64,000 nt of DNA from Coleophoma eucalyptorum. Taxonomy: Eukaryota; Ascomycota; Leotiomycetes; Helotiales; Dermateaceae. The position numbers were made by a program, and so were the translations under genes. Under the pieces are notes generated by a model. The model was not told the DNA's origin. It did not search any database and was given only the letters and a program-made list of their open reading frames with translations. The number at the start of each line of letters is the position of its first letter. Position 1 is the first letter of the stretch. This document shows, in pieces, positions 9,690-21,083 of this stretch. The stretch lies in assembly GCA_026120035.1 (NCBI GenBank), contig JALRME010000020.1, positions 62,001 to 126,000 on the forward strand, read 5' to 3'.

Positions 9690-11977
9690 TCATGAAATGT
9701 AAGCAGACGTATCCCTGATGATGTAAACCTCAGCAACCAGGGCAGTGCAGCCAACTGCCATAGCGATAGCGATGATAGGAAGGTTGACGCGCGCGAAGTC
9801 GAGCCGCCGAACGTGAATGTGTTTCCTAGCTAGGATATCCCGCCACAGGAGGCCAGCCAGGGAAGCACTGAATGCTGTGCTGAATGCACCAAAGTTGACA
9901 CCAAGGGCCATGCTGTATACTGTTGCCCAAAATGTTCTGTTGGTAATAGGAGTACCAGTTTCACGATGGATATCTTCCCAAGCTTGGATCACACGGGAGA
10001 GTAGAATAGTGGTTCCAATATTTGTTCCTGCAAACTATTCGAGTTAATGATCGGATTAGCTTCCTCAGTTTAAGTGTTTTCTAGCACGTTATAGCCACTC
10101 ACATTACACAGACACACTGAAAGAAAGCCCATACCACCAATGGCTCCAACAGTCCCTGTCTTGCCCACCCATTTATCCCAGCCATATGCAAATACTGGCA
10201 CCCAGCCTTTAGTGACCAAAGCTTGCACGAGGACAAACATTGAAAAGGCAAAAGGTATGAGAGCAAACGGTAAATGGGCCAATACCGCCATGACAGTGGG
10301 AAATGTCTCTTGTGACCAACTGTACAATTCTGAGATGAGTGATACCAGCGTTGTTGGCTCATGTTTTTCGGGAAGCACTTCCTCACGCGCAAACTGCTCC
10401 AAAGGTATGGGTCTCTTTTGTCCCGATCCTGCACTTGATTCTGAGCCTAAAGACTTTTGCAACGGAGAATCAGAATCTACGCGCGCCGCCACTTGCTTCT
10501 CGTCTAATAGGTCGCCTGCAGTGGTCGATGGCCGGCTGGTCTGCGATTTATCATCTCTCCGTGATTCAGTCTCTGGCGGCGGCCGCTGATTTAGATGAAG
10601 CTCGAATGCTGTGGAGAGTTCCTCTTGCTCTGAAGCCGTGTGCGAGCTTGTCTCCCCCCCTCGAGATGCTCGTTCTGCTCTCGCATGTTCAATATCCTCT
10701 CGACCTTTACGAGCGATGTCGCGTGTGTCTTTCCGATGCCACCATCCAAACCCGAGGTCCCAGCAAAACATGACAAAGGCGGCTGGTAGGGTCACCCAAA
10801 AGACGGGATGTTCACCTTTGGCTTGACTGCTAGCGTTGAGCGCGAGGAGAGTCACAAGGGTCGCAGCCATAATGACGGATCCAAATGCTGCGCCACCTCT
10901 GTCTAGGAAAGGATTCATGATCTCTTCAAGTGAGAGTTGCTTGCCTTGTTCATCATTTGCTTCCCTTTTCATTTCTTCCTCAACGTTCCCTCTAGCGTTA
11001 GGGATGTTAGGATTGACAGGCTTTTTGCGTTTCTCTTCATCTGAGAGTTCATGCATCTTGATTGATATAGGAATAAGGGACTCATCGGCGAAGACGATGT
11101 ATAGCAAAAAAGGGAATAGGACGACAGCCGTGATGACGACGGGTACGATCATGTTTGCGGTATAAACGATGAACTTGATTTTGAAAGCACCCGCAAGTAC
11201 GAGATTGGTCGGGTTGGAAGAAACGAGAATGGCCGAAGCAATATTGGCCACCGCGAACTGGGAGTGAATCCAAGCTCTCGGGTGGACAATGTTATTCGAA
11301 ACTCGGGTCATGTAGGCAAGAAATGCCGTGCCCGATAGGATAATGGGATCATTGCCAATAAAGGTGCCGAGCAAAAAGAAGAAGGCATAAAGGTAGAAGA
11401 ACAATCTATGACCAACCTTGCCTCCCTTCTGTAGGACCTTGAAAGCCAGATACCTGATCAGACCAGAAGCATCAATGGAGATGGCGATGTAGGCTAGCGT
11501 GAGGAAGAATATCATGATGTCGGCCGGGGAGATGCTGTTAGCGCCAATAGTCCCATCGTGCACTTCTTGTCGACCAATGGCCAAGATAGCTAGAAGGAAC
11601 AGATCTGCAATCAGGGGTGCCGTAACAAAGTTCATTGGGAACCTCAATCGGATAAAATGCTTGCGTTTGCCATTGTGGTCATCATGGATAAGATGCTCGG
11701 TGTGAGAGCGGTTTTGTCTTGGCGATATGACCCGGCAGGCGCTTAAGGTATCCAGGAGCGCATTTGAAAGTGGGCGAGGAATGTAGATGGGAACATGGAA
11801 TGGAAAGAGGACAACGATATCTGTGCCATCGCAACAGTATCAGTTGGAAGGACTTAGTATACGCGACGACATGGATAGGGGGATGTATAAGACGCACATA
11901 CTGGTGATAATGAAAACAATCAGTGTGACGATTGACCGCCACTGTGTGATCTCGTGGGTATCGAGATGGCTGGCCAT
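9690..11977 (-). CDS. Citrate/arsenite-type anion transporter (CitMHS/ArsB-like fold)
   Basis: Three exons: 11977-11902, 11820-10103 and 10034-9690, summing to 713 codons (712 residues). Both introns have clean GT-AG ends and matching phase. The protein starts MASHLDTHEITQWRS and shows about 11 hydrophobic segments. FFFLLGTFIGNDPIILSGTA, ASAILVSSNPTNLVLAG and, across the last intron, CNFAGTNIGTTILL correspond to the paired re-entrant Asn-Pro/Asn-rich loops of the ion-transporter superfamily (CitMHS, ArsB, SLC13). A large hydrophilic, Ser/Glu/Arg-rich cytoplasmic loop of roughly 160 residues separates the two halves. Family members move di- or tricarboxylates, arsenite or phosphate-like anions across the plasma or vacuolar membrane. 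The substrate cannot be read from sequence. Confidence 0.82.
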
Positions 11978-13506
11978 CTGAGCCGATTTTTGAGGCAGAA
12001 TAGAAGCACAGCCAGATCCAAGACCTCAAGTAGTTTGGTACATATAGACCGACCTCAAGAAGTTCGCGATGGTGATGGCTCGTTGAGAGTGAGCCGGTGG
12101 GGAGGGAAGATCTTAGAATTGGCTTCTATGGTCGTGCCATTGATGCCAAGAAGTCGACCGTGGATAAGCAATGGATAGATAGAAAAGTATTGTATGTGTG
12201 AAGGTATACCGGATGTATATCGTATCGCATACCGCACTGGAGAGCAGAGCAGAGTAGATGGAAGTGAGTGAAGTCTTGCGGTCGGGTGGGACGAGCCGCT
12301 GCTAGAAGTCGGTCAGGTCGTCAGTTCGTAGGTAGTGGAAGAATATTTAGCGGAGGTGTTTGTGGGAGGAATCTGGACTAGAGAACTACGGAGGCACGAT
12401 AAGAACGATGAGGCGGGCGGATGACGCATTAAGGCTGAGGGATGTCCCTTAGAAGCCCTCTAGAACTTCCTTGCAGCGTATTGGAGCCCATTATTTATTG
12501 CCGGATCTTGCAGGGTCTTACGGAGGTGGAGGCGGAGCAGAGTAATCCCAGTTGGGGAGTTCGGGGAGGTGAGCGGGTGGTCATCGAACCTTGACGGATC
12601 AGCATGGCGACCCCGACCAAGAGAAGATTACCCCGCAACAACGTTAAACGTTGCACCAGGACTGGCCTTGCTGTTCACCGAGTTCGAAATACGAAAAGCA
12701 TAAATACAACCACATCACAGCACAGCACAGCACAGCACAGCATAGCATATCACAGCACATCGCAGCTATCACAGCATATCACAGCCTATCACAGCACACT
12801 AGCTGCAGCATGCTGTCGAAGTATGACTTTGCCGTATCCTACCCAGACAACGTGCGAGTTGAATAAAAAGTAAATCAGTGCTCAAGCTCAAACTCAAGCC
12901 CATACTTGGATGCCTACGGCTGACTGTGTACGTATGTAATAAGTCAGTACTTGTCTCTCCGTATGCACCCTCTCCCTCTCACCTGCCTCACTCTTCGACC
13001 AACCCTTGTATCTGCATCCGGAAATGCAGTCGATGATCCCGTATAGGGTCACTCCATCCAAGCCGTTGGCCGTGTCGATTGTCATGCGGCGCTGCGCTGC
13101 GCTGCGCCCCAGCTCCTGCCCGACACTGCAGCCGCATTCAGAACTTCGATGATATCTCAGCATGCACGTTGCTGTCGTCCTCCCCTCGTCTTCCCGAGAC
13201 CCTGCCTGGCCTGGCCTGGCGCTATATTCCAACCACGGGAACTGTCCTCGCCAGCCTTGCTTCCTCCTACTTGTTTGCCTTACACCTTTCACTCTCCTCC
13301 TTCCTCATTCTCTACACATGATGCCCCAACCTGCAGATGAGCGAATAGCGAACACTTGTAATCTGAGTTTCGGTTGTTCACGAATGTCGACGGCCCCCTT
13401 AGCTTGAGCCGCTGAACATGAAGTCCATCGGCTCTTCCAGCCCTCCGATTCAATTTGCCTTATATTGATGCAGTCCCATCTTTTTTGAAGGGGCACGCGA
13501 CACAAC
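11978..13506. other. Intergenic region with shared promoters and a CACAG microsatellite
   Basis: Lies between two divergently transcribed membrane-protein genes. No gene is seen. The half next to 13506 is pyrimidine-rich, and cctggcctggcctgg near 13203 and gctgcgctgcgctgcgc near 13088 are short tandem repeats. A larger simple repeat is listed separately. Confidence 0.5.
12711..12799. repeat. Degenerate CACAG/CATAT pentanucleotide microsatellite
   Basis: Five perfect cacag units (12716-12740) are followed by variants (catag, catat, cacat, cgcag, cctat) that mostly keep the five-base register until about 12799. The short ORFs over it are by-products of the repeat. Confidence 0.9.
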
Positions 13507-15708
13507 ATGCCACCGTCCACCTCGACCTCGCTGGTAGATTCGCTACTTCTCATCCACCGAGATGGGATGATGGCCAACACGTCCGCACCCGCCAATGCTA
13601 CCGGTGATGTTTTGCAAGTCGTCTGTGCATGGCCGGTATCAGGACAGTATGGCCCCGGTTCGAGAGTCCTGTAAGTTCTCTCATTTTCGACATATCCACA
13701 TCGCGATGCTTCAGTGGAGACTCGCATTTAAGTTCAAGGTACCCACCTCTGGAGCCTCAGCTACTGCGAACTCCTCTTGGCGTACCCCAGATTCTTGAAT
13801 GCTCCCGTTTACCTCGATCACCATGAAACTGATCTTCTTATGACAGATACTACGTTCTTGTCGCAACCTGCGTTCTGGCTCGAAAGGCAGAATGGCTTAG
13901 GAATGCTTGTCTGGCAGCCGCCTTACTTTTCCCTGCTGTTGCTGCGCTCCATGGTATCGTCCTCGCGGCCGTCCATGTTGACGGTAGGGTTTCCCTGCCA
14001 AATATTGACCCTTGCCAGACCTACAGCTGATAATGCCTTTTTGCCTTTAGGTGCTGTCGACCTGGACGTCTATGGAGCCTTTCAGCTGTGCTCACTAGGG
14101 ATTTTGGCTGCCCCAGTGACTGTCAAGCTCTCTCGTACCTACTTCTATGACCCTGGTCGCAACACCATATTCTTATGGACCATTCTTATTCTTGCTGGTG
14201 AGTCGCAGATTTGTGCAGACATGTATGACAAATTTTGATGACAAGAATAAAAAGGACTGCTAAGCCTAACTGTCGAGTTCTTTCGCACCAGTACTCATGA
14301 ATGTTGGAAAGATGACGATGGTAACCTAATCTTTCCTAATGCCGGTAACTTCTTCTCCTACGATACTATGTGTGGCCTTCAATGTAATGAAACGGTTGGA
14401 CCACACTCTCCACTGCGAGGTGGCTCTCAAAACAATATCTATGTCATCCCTTCGCCGGACAAGCTCACTTTCAATACAGCCACGCTTCTCGCGGCCGCGT
14501 GCTGCATTCCTGCCATACTTTCGCTCATATCCATGTGGAGCAAAATAGTTGAAATCAACTGGAAGAAGGGGCATGATCATGGAAATGAGGAAGAGGAGAA
14601 GAATGACGAGAGTATTGAGGGCACAAATGGTGCTACCCCCGAGAAAATGCGGGGAGTTAATGCTTTGATTAGCAAATACTTGAGTGTCGTTGAAGCCCCT
14701 GTGTTTGGTGCAGCAGTCTTGGCTATTCTTATTATCGGCGAAAGAAACTTCTTTAGTCAACAGGTCAACTATCAGACTGAGCCTATAGCCAGCATCGGTA
14801 AGCTATCCCCTTGATTACAGAAATGATGGCTGGCTGATATTGTGTTTTCTACAGGCCAGTGGGCACCGATTGTCGGTACTGGACTTGCCGCGTTTGGGTC
14901 ACTGTACTTGCTCTTCGCATCTGATCCAAAGGCCTTGGAAAAGGGCATCTTCAACGAAAAAGATTCGAGAAAGTTTAGCACTACCTTACCTAACTCATCC
15001 TCACCTTCAGTCGCTACCCCTCCTGCGGCCCACATACCTCGCTGCAGGCTTTCGGACGATAACAACGAGGCAACTGTGAGCGAACTTGAAATTGCTCCTA
15101 CCATCAGTCGATCTGCCTCGGAATTTATGCATCCAGCCAAGCACAGAGTTAGAGTGGCTAAGGTGCTGAAGAAGGTCAGCAACTACGTCGGCACTGCAGC
15201 ACCTGATCGATTTGATGATTACAACTTCACCCGTGTAAAAGCAGTATACCCAATGGTCCCAGGGGAGAAAAACCGAAATGATGATTTGTCTAAGACACAG
15301 GAGCAGTTCAGCAGGTATTGGGGTGCAAATGGGAATGCCACACCTTCGAGAGCAGGGAGTATTGCCTCCCGAGCAGGTTCACCACAGCGGGTACGGTCAC
15401 CTCGATCATCATCCCCAGGTCCATCAGCCACCCCTCGACGAGCGCACGCAAATACGTTGCCATCTCGAAGAACATCATTAGAACGGTGTGATCCTTCGTC
15501 ATCTTCGGCAAAGCCACCTCAGCGACGGGCTACACTTGAAGTGCCATCTCCAGTCCCTCACAGTCCAACGCTGAACACTTCACCTACTTCAATTATTTCC
15601 ATGGATAATATCCCCAAAGGCCCTACTTCGCCTGCCATCGTGATCTCTCTACCTACCCAAACGCCATCCTCTACACACATTTCGAACTTCAACCCATCCG
15701 ACTCATGA
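13507..15708 (+). CDS. Polytopic membrane protein of unknown function with Ser/Pro-rich tail
   Basis: Five exons: 13507-13670, 13847-13983, 14051-14197, 14255-14797 and 14855-15708. All joins keep phase and sum to 615 codons (614 residues). The N-terminus has Asn-glycosylation sequons (NTSAPANAT), then about seven hydrophobic segments spread over residues 55-350, for example YYVLVATCVLA, AALLFPAVAALHGIVLAAV, TIFLWTILILAGLLSL and APIVGTGLAAFGSLYLLFAS. A cysteine-containing extracellular loop (HECWKDDDGN...CGLQCNE) lies between segments. The C-terminal 250 residues are hydrophilic and rich in Ser, Pro and Arg (for example SRAGSIASRAGSPQRVRSP), so likely a cytoplasmic phosphorylated tail. I do not recognise the family. 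The topology resembles a receptor or transporter, but no diagnostic motif is visible. Confidence 0.75.
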
Positions 15709-16158
15709 TCTTCCCAGCTAATACAATCAAAATTAATAAACGTCAAATCATGGTTGGGCGGTAACTATTTGATCTGCGGAATTGAACACGTCCATATGGC
15801 TGGACCTGGCTGAGCTCATAAGTGCCATCCAATTCAAAATTCAGAAAGAGGCTCTGATTTTGTTGAAAGATTCTCCACCTTTCAGAACGCTTTAGTAATA
15901 CGTGAGGAGAAATCAGAATTACTAAGCAAAATGAGGCCTCGATTGCCGTAAATGGAAGGCAGACCTCGAAATTATGGGGGCTTGATAACAGGAGCTTGAG
16001 CAGGCGGATAGTCGTTGCTTGAGACTAGTATCAACCAGAACTGGCGTCCGATTGGTGCTAATATCATCAATCACTGGAGTAATCTCTACTAGGATTCATA
16101 ATACCACAAATTTTAACAAAAGAGCAACACACAACTCCTACAACGAGCAGCAAAATCC
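15709..16158. other. Short intergenic region between converging genes
   Basis: 450 bases holding the 3' flanks of the membrane-protein gene (plus) and the first PAN gene (minus). No ORF or repeat of note was seen. Confidence 0.5.
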
Positions 16159-18150
16159 CTAGATCTCAGCAGCACCGCAAGTACAACCACTCTTAGTCTT
16201 ACAAGCTCCAGCACAACCAAGTGAATGAGCCGAGGACCAACCCGCTACCACAATAGCTGGTTCTCCGAAATGATTTCCATAGTAGCACATCATAGTGCCT
16301 TCATGATAGTCCACTGAAGCACATCCCGTAACGAGGGAACAGGACTTGATGCATTCCTCTAAAGACCCAACCTGTTCCGATGTGAAGGGTTTCACCCCAT
16401 GTCGTTTGCAGCAGTCCATGTGGAAATTCTATACTTGTTATTTGAGAGGATCAAGGGAGGGATAGAAGGGGATGAGAAAAATTGGGCCAAGGGACTCACG
16501 ATGCCGTTGGCCTCGTAGGTTTGTCCATTAGCAAACGGGCATGACTTTGAACATTTAATTGTTATATCGTCGGGCTGATCCGATGATGGTGGATCGATGA
16601 GATACCCGGCATCGTGAATGCCTAGCAAAGAAATCAGTAAATCCATCAACTTATTCAGCAATGAAAGCAAATGGTCAAATTTTGAAATTACCTTTTACAC
16701 AAGCTGTGTTTCGTCTTTCGTTAACAATTGTCCTTTCAACCCCACGCTGAATCAGCATAGTACTCACGCTGGATTTCATCCTGCCCTCCCCCAAAGAGCA
16801 TGCAATCCCAGGTCAATCTACCACCATTGAATGTAATACTACTATCATCAGCAACTTAAATCCTCTATAAGGAATCCCTTTTCTCCCAGCCCAATTTTTG
16901 CTCAAAATGCTTACCTCTTACACCCAGGAGTCAACCCACACTGATTAAAGCACTCCCCCAAACTTGCCGCTTTGACCGTCTTAAGCCCTGCATCATTTGT
17001 GTTATGCGCTAAGCACTGCACTTTGAAGTACTGCCCATCGGCGGTGATGTATATCTTGCCATCGCCTATTGTTCCCATCAGCAAAACCCTCACCATGAAC
17101 CACCTACGTTGCTGAACTAGACAGAGAGGAAATTAGAGATTGGAAGGCGATGGGGGATTTACCGTCTGGACATGTTCCAGCCCCGGAGAAATCTATGATA
17201 TTATGCGCTTCTACGATGGTGCTTGTCGGCTTGGGACATTTGGGTGCGTCGATTGCTGCGGGGCTGGGTTGCGGGTCGGGCTTTTTGTTGCGTTCTTCAG
17301 TGGGGAACCTAGGTTGGAAGTTTGGTTAGACTGATTGTCCTTTTGAGTCTTGGAAAGAGAGAGAGAGGCAGGGAGTGTGTGTGCGCAGGTGGATTGATGG
17401 AGGATGGCCACGTACCAGGTATTGACATTTACCTATCAATCATTATCCAAGGCAGTTTTACAAATATGCTTTCAGTGGAAGGAATTTAAACTTACCATAG
17501 CGATGGTCTGTTTGGTTCAAGATGGTCAGTCAAACAGTCGTGCTAATATCATGGAAATGAAGCTATTCAGGAAGCACGAACCGGGATATACTATCAAAAC
17601 ATTATATTAGCCAAAGTCTCCTTAACTTTTGACTTGTTTCACATCATAGGAAAGGAAGACTTACCTCGCTGAATCTGCCACAGTTCTTTGTCACCGCGCT
17701 CCAATCACAGGACTGGCATGTTGGTTCTTTGGAGCAGTAATCGGCACAGGCTTGTTGGCTGATTTGCTGTGAGTTGTCGATTCTCTTGGCCTAATATGCA
17801 CAGCATCATTAGTCTTTCACCTTTCTCCTTCTTTATTTCATTCCTTTTTTTTGAACCTCTAGAGAGAATATATACCGTGGTTCCTTGCCCGCATTTCAAC
17901 TCGAAGGTCACGACATCTGGAGCAGGTCTGTGTTTTGGTTTTGGTGTTTTAGTAGATGTACTGGCAGAAGAGGAGGTAATTTTTACAGTTTCGAAACGTA
18001 CGTTGTGTATTTGACCCCGTTGTCTTTCGGACAGCTGTAGATCTTGGGGCGACCTTGTCCTTCTGCGGCGGAAATTGGACGCGCGAAGTATACCGCGGTG
18101 ATGATGGCGATGAGGGGGATCACGCTTAGATTAAGGTTCATCTTTGTCAT
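16159..18150 (-). CDS. Secreted protein with three PAN/Apple-like cysteine modules
   Basis: Eleven exons assembled from splice signals: 18150-18002, 17927-17876, 17790-17665, 17507-17496, 17432-17416, 17308-17163, 17065-16915, 16841-16768, 16703-16692, 16621-16500 and 16428-16159. They sum to 377 codons (376 residues). A signal peptide (LSVIPLIAIITAVYFARPIS) precedes three modules. Each carries the PAN pattern of a short Cys-containing strand, then an amphipathic helix with paired cysteines (QQACADYC; LGECFNQCGLTPGC; LEECIKSCSLVTGC), then a Cys strand. PAN/Apple modules bind proteins or carbohydrates, so a wall or extracellular binding role is plausible. Three exons are only 12, 17 and 12 bases. 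It diverges from the next PAN gene across about 1 kb. The alternative without the 12-base exon at 16692-16703 would also keep phase. Confidence 0.75.
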
Positions 18151-19146
18151 TATGGCGCTGTGAGTAATGAGATAGAGAGAGGAGATTGATTGTTGTTAAG
18201 TGAAGCCTGGTGAGTTAACGATTGAAAGCTGTGTGAAGTTTTAATGGATACGAAGGAAGATTTTTTAAGTTTGTTTGTGGAGTTTGGTTCATTCCATGGG
18301 ACGAATTTTCATAAAGTATTGCGATGGAAGTAATAAAGCAAATCATGTTGAGAATTGTCTACAAGGTTCAGTATGAGAGGCACCCCAGATTTCTGTACGA
18401 CGAAGTCTTTCAATCTCACGGCTTCGAAACTCGACTGAGGAAGTTTAGCGAGCTGTGTAAATCGATGTGGTAATTCGTACTTGAGCGCAAGGTGTTACTA
18501 CATCGGGAACTAATATCTATAGGTACGGACACTCCCGAGACACTAGTACAAGGCCGAAGCTTTACACATTGTAGTTTACCTAACTTAGCCTACATGTTTG
18601 GCTTAATGTCCTGAAATGATAGATGTTGACTAATTGTGATATTAGGTCCAATACAACCCAGCTCCTGTTATTATTGAGCACAGTGGTGATAAAAATACAA
18701 ATCAAGTGTTAAGTAGTACTTAATCTAGATCTTGTGCTTTATTCACTATTTAATGACAAATACCAAGAAAGCCTGATGCAAGCCCTACACTGGTTACATG
18801 ACGGGCTGTGAAGCAAATAGTTCCAATTACTAAAATCTGGCTAAGTTTGTGTCAGTATTAATCATGCAGACTTTGAGTTTCATTCTGCCAATAATGCTGT
18901 GCGAAGCTAGTCATAAAGCTGCAATGTACTTTCTTCGTCCTACAGATATTGAGATTTCACTACACTGAGCTTTGTGGCATCAGAAGATCAGAAGATCTGT
19001 CTCCGTTTATGACGATGTTTTCTGAAGATCTCCATTGAATTTTCTCTTCTGTCTTCTTGCTCATCACTCGAATACCTCGAATTTGGAGAGTGATTGACTC
19101 TCTATCTGCACCAATTACCACTACTCGTACAATCCAGCCATTAACT
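18151..19146. promoter_or_regulatory. Shared divergent intergenic region of two PAN genes
   Basis: About 1 kb of AT-rich DNA between divergently transcribed PAN-domain genes, and the obvious place for co-regulation. No ORF is credible. A short tandem duplication cagaagatcagaagatc occurs near 18978. No specific regulator site is assigned. Confidence 0.4.
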
Positions 19147-21083
19147 ATGAATAACAACAAATGGAAGAGATGCCTTTGGATCGCAATTGGCTTGATAGCT
19201 CTCACGGCAGCAGTGGATCCATCACCAGCTGAGCGTGCAAAATGGGATGCTAAATGCATTACAAGTAAGATCTACTAATTCTGTAGACCATACTAGGATC
19301 TCTATGCTAATACTTCGCAGAAGTTGGGCCGTCCTATCGTAAGTTCGAATTAGTGAATTAGTCGGAAAAAATACTGATTTCAGGATACCAGGCATGGATT
19401 TCAATGCAGAAGGAAGTAGGTAGTATGAAAGAGAGCCAACAACTGAGCTCGGTTAATACGAAATAGAACCTACTGGGACTTGCTCGGCACCACCCATTCA
19501 GTTTTGCTGGCCTACCAAATGCGCATACAAGGTATGTTACTTTACTGGAATATTATTGAAAAGTATTAAGCTGGTATAGGACCCTAAAACGGGGCAGGAT
19601 GGATGCTGTCCAAAACAGGTATGCCATTTCCAAGCATTGACAAAGACTGCTGTTAAGACATATAGCATATTTTGAAAACGGACCCTACATATCCAAAAGA
19701 GGGAGCATGCTGCGTAGAACCACTTGTATACTCTTGGGATAGTGTGGCTGGTAAGGGAGCTTGTTGCAAGTCTGACAAGCATTACAGCTTTGAAGCCAAA
19801 TCTGGTGCAGGATACTGCTGTGACGCAGGGAAAGAGACCGTCTATGAAGCATCCACAGGAAAAAGTGGCTGCTGCCCTTTTGGTTTAACTATAAGCAGTG
19901 ATCCTTTGATTGGAAAAGATACCTGCTGTCCAATTGGCTTGACATATAGTTTTGAGGCTTCATCTAACAAAGGCGAGTGCTGCGTAGCTCCCCAAAGATT
20001 CACTACCGATGCTGCATCTGGTGTCGGAGGATGCTGCGATGTGGGGAAGACATGGCATACTGATTCTCTTGGCTCTGGGAAAGGAGGTTGCTGCACACCA
20101 GACACGATATATTCTATCGATATAGTCTCGGGAAAAGGTGGTTGTTGCGTAGTTGGCAAGGTCTATTCCGCAGATGCTGCTTCTGGGAATGGCGAATGCT
20201 GTAAGTCTACTTGTTTGCTGTTGTATACCTGCTGATATTGTAGGTGCACCTGGGCATTCGTACAAGGTGGATGAAGCAACTGGAAAAGGGGGCTGCTGCG
20301 GCATGGATGAAACATTTGCTTGCATATGCGCAGCAGCTCTTCCAGAAGATCCAAGTCCAACTTGCCCATCGTTTTCTAATAAAGTTGTTGAGATTGGTGG
20401 CAAGAAATGGAAATTGTTCTGTGAACTAAGTAAGTAGTGCAAACCTCATGAATATCATTCTGCTGAAAAAGACTAGTCAACCACGGTGCGAATGATATTA
20501 GTATCACCCCGAACATTCCAAGTTGGGGAGAATGTATCCAGAATTGTGCAGATATCTCGAACTGTGTGCGAGCCATTTACGATCCTGCAATCAAGACCTG
20601 CTATTTGCGCACCCATGGCAATAAAGTCGATGCTACGTTTGTCGATCACTATTGGAGTGCACACTTGGTGGAAGAAGAAGCCGGTAACCCACCGCCACCA
20701 ACACCGCCACCGAATCCAGAAGAAATACCCAAGACATGTCCCGAAGCCGATGGTAAACGAACAATTATCGGAGGCATCGAGTATGAGATGTCTTGCAAGC
20801 ACTCCTACACAGCCGATATTCCAGCAAGCGATTACACCGAAGCGAAGGACATTGAAGAGTGTATGAGTAACTGCTGTAAGTTTCCAGGACCATGCTTCTA
20901 TGATACCACATAGACACTAAACAATAAATCATAGCCAAAGATCCCAAGTGTCATGGTGTCAACTTCTTTGAACCAGATGGCGAACCCGGAAATTGCGTGC
21001 AGGCTTCTGATTGGCAGTTCCCTCCTACTGGGGATGCGTTCTCATATTTTTTCATTACTGCTATTCCTGTCAAGCATCGCTAG
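19147..21083 (+). CDS. Secreted Cys-Cys tandem-repeat protein with two C-terminal PAN-like modules
   Basis: Nine exons: 19147-19264, 19321-19338, 19384-19419, 19467-19531, 19580-19618, 19666-20200, 20244-20429, 20477-20875 and 20935-21083. They sum to 515 codons (514 residues). The signal peptide is KRCLWIAIGLIALTAAV. From about residue 70 to 285 there are about 12 head-to-tail copies of an 18-residue unit with consensus xxYSxDxASGKGxCCxxG. Examples are TIYSIDIVSGKGGCCVVG and KVYSADAASGNGECCAPG. Every unit keeps the vicinal Cys-Cys. Two PAN-like modules follow (WGECIQNCADISNC and IEECMSNCSKDPKC), joined by a Pro-rich linker (PPPPTPPPNPEEIPK). Function unknown. The cysteine count and signal peptide imply an extracellular, disulfide-stabilised protein. 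I know of no named family for the repeat. Confidence 0.78.
19580..20310 (+). repeat. 18-residue (54-base) coding repeat array with vicinal cysteines
   Basis: Within the preceding CDS. Codon register and spacing are conserved (units of 18, occasionally 19 residues), while most other positions vary, so this is an old, selected repeat and not a recent expansion. It is interrupted by introns after the first unit and before the last. Confidence 0.85.

Noticed and set aside
12604..12873. His/Ser/Thr/Gln-rich plus-strand ORF
   Set aside because: Pure translation of the CACAG microsatellite.
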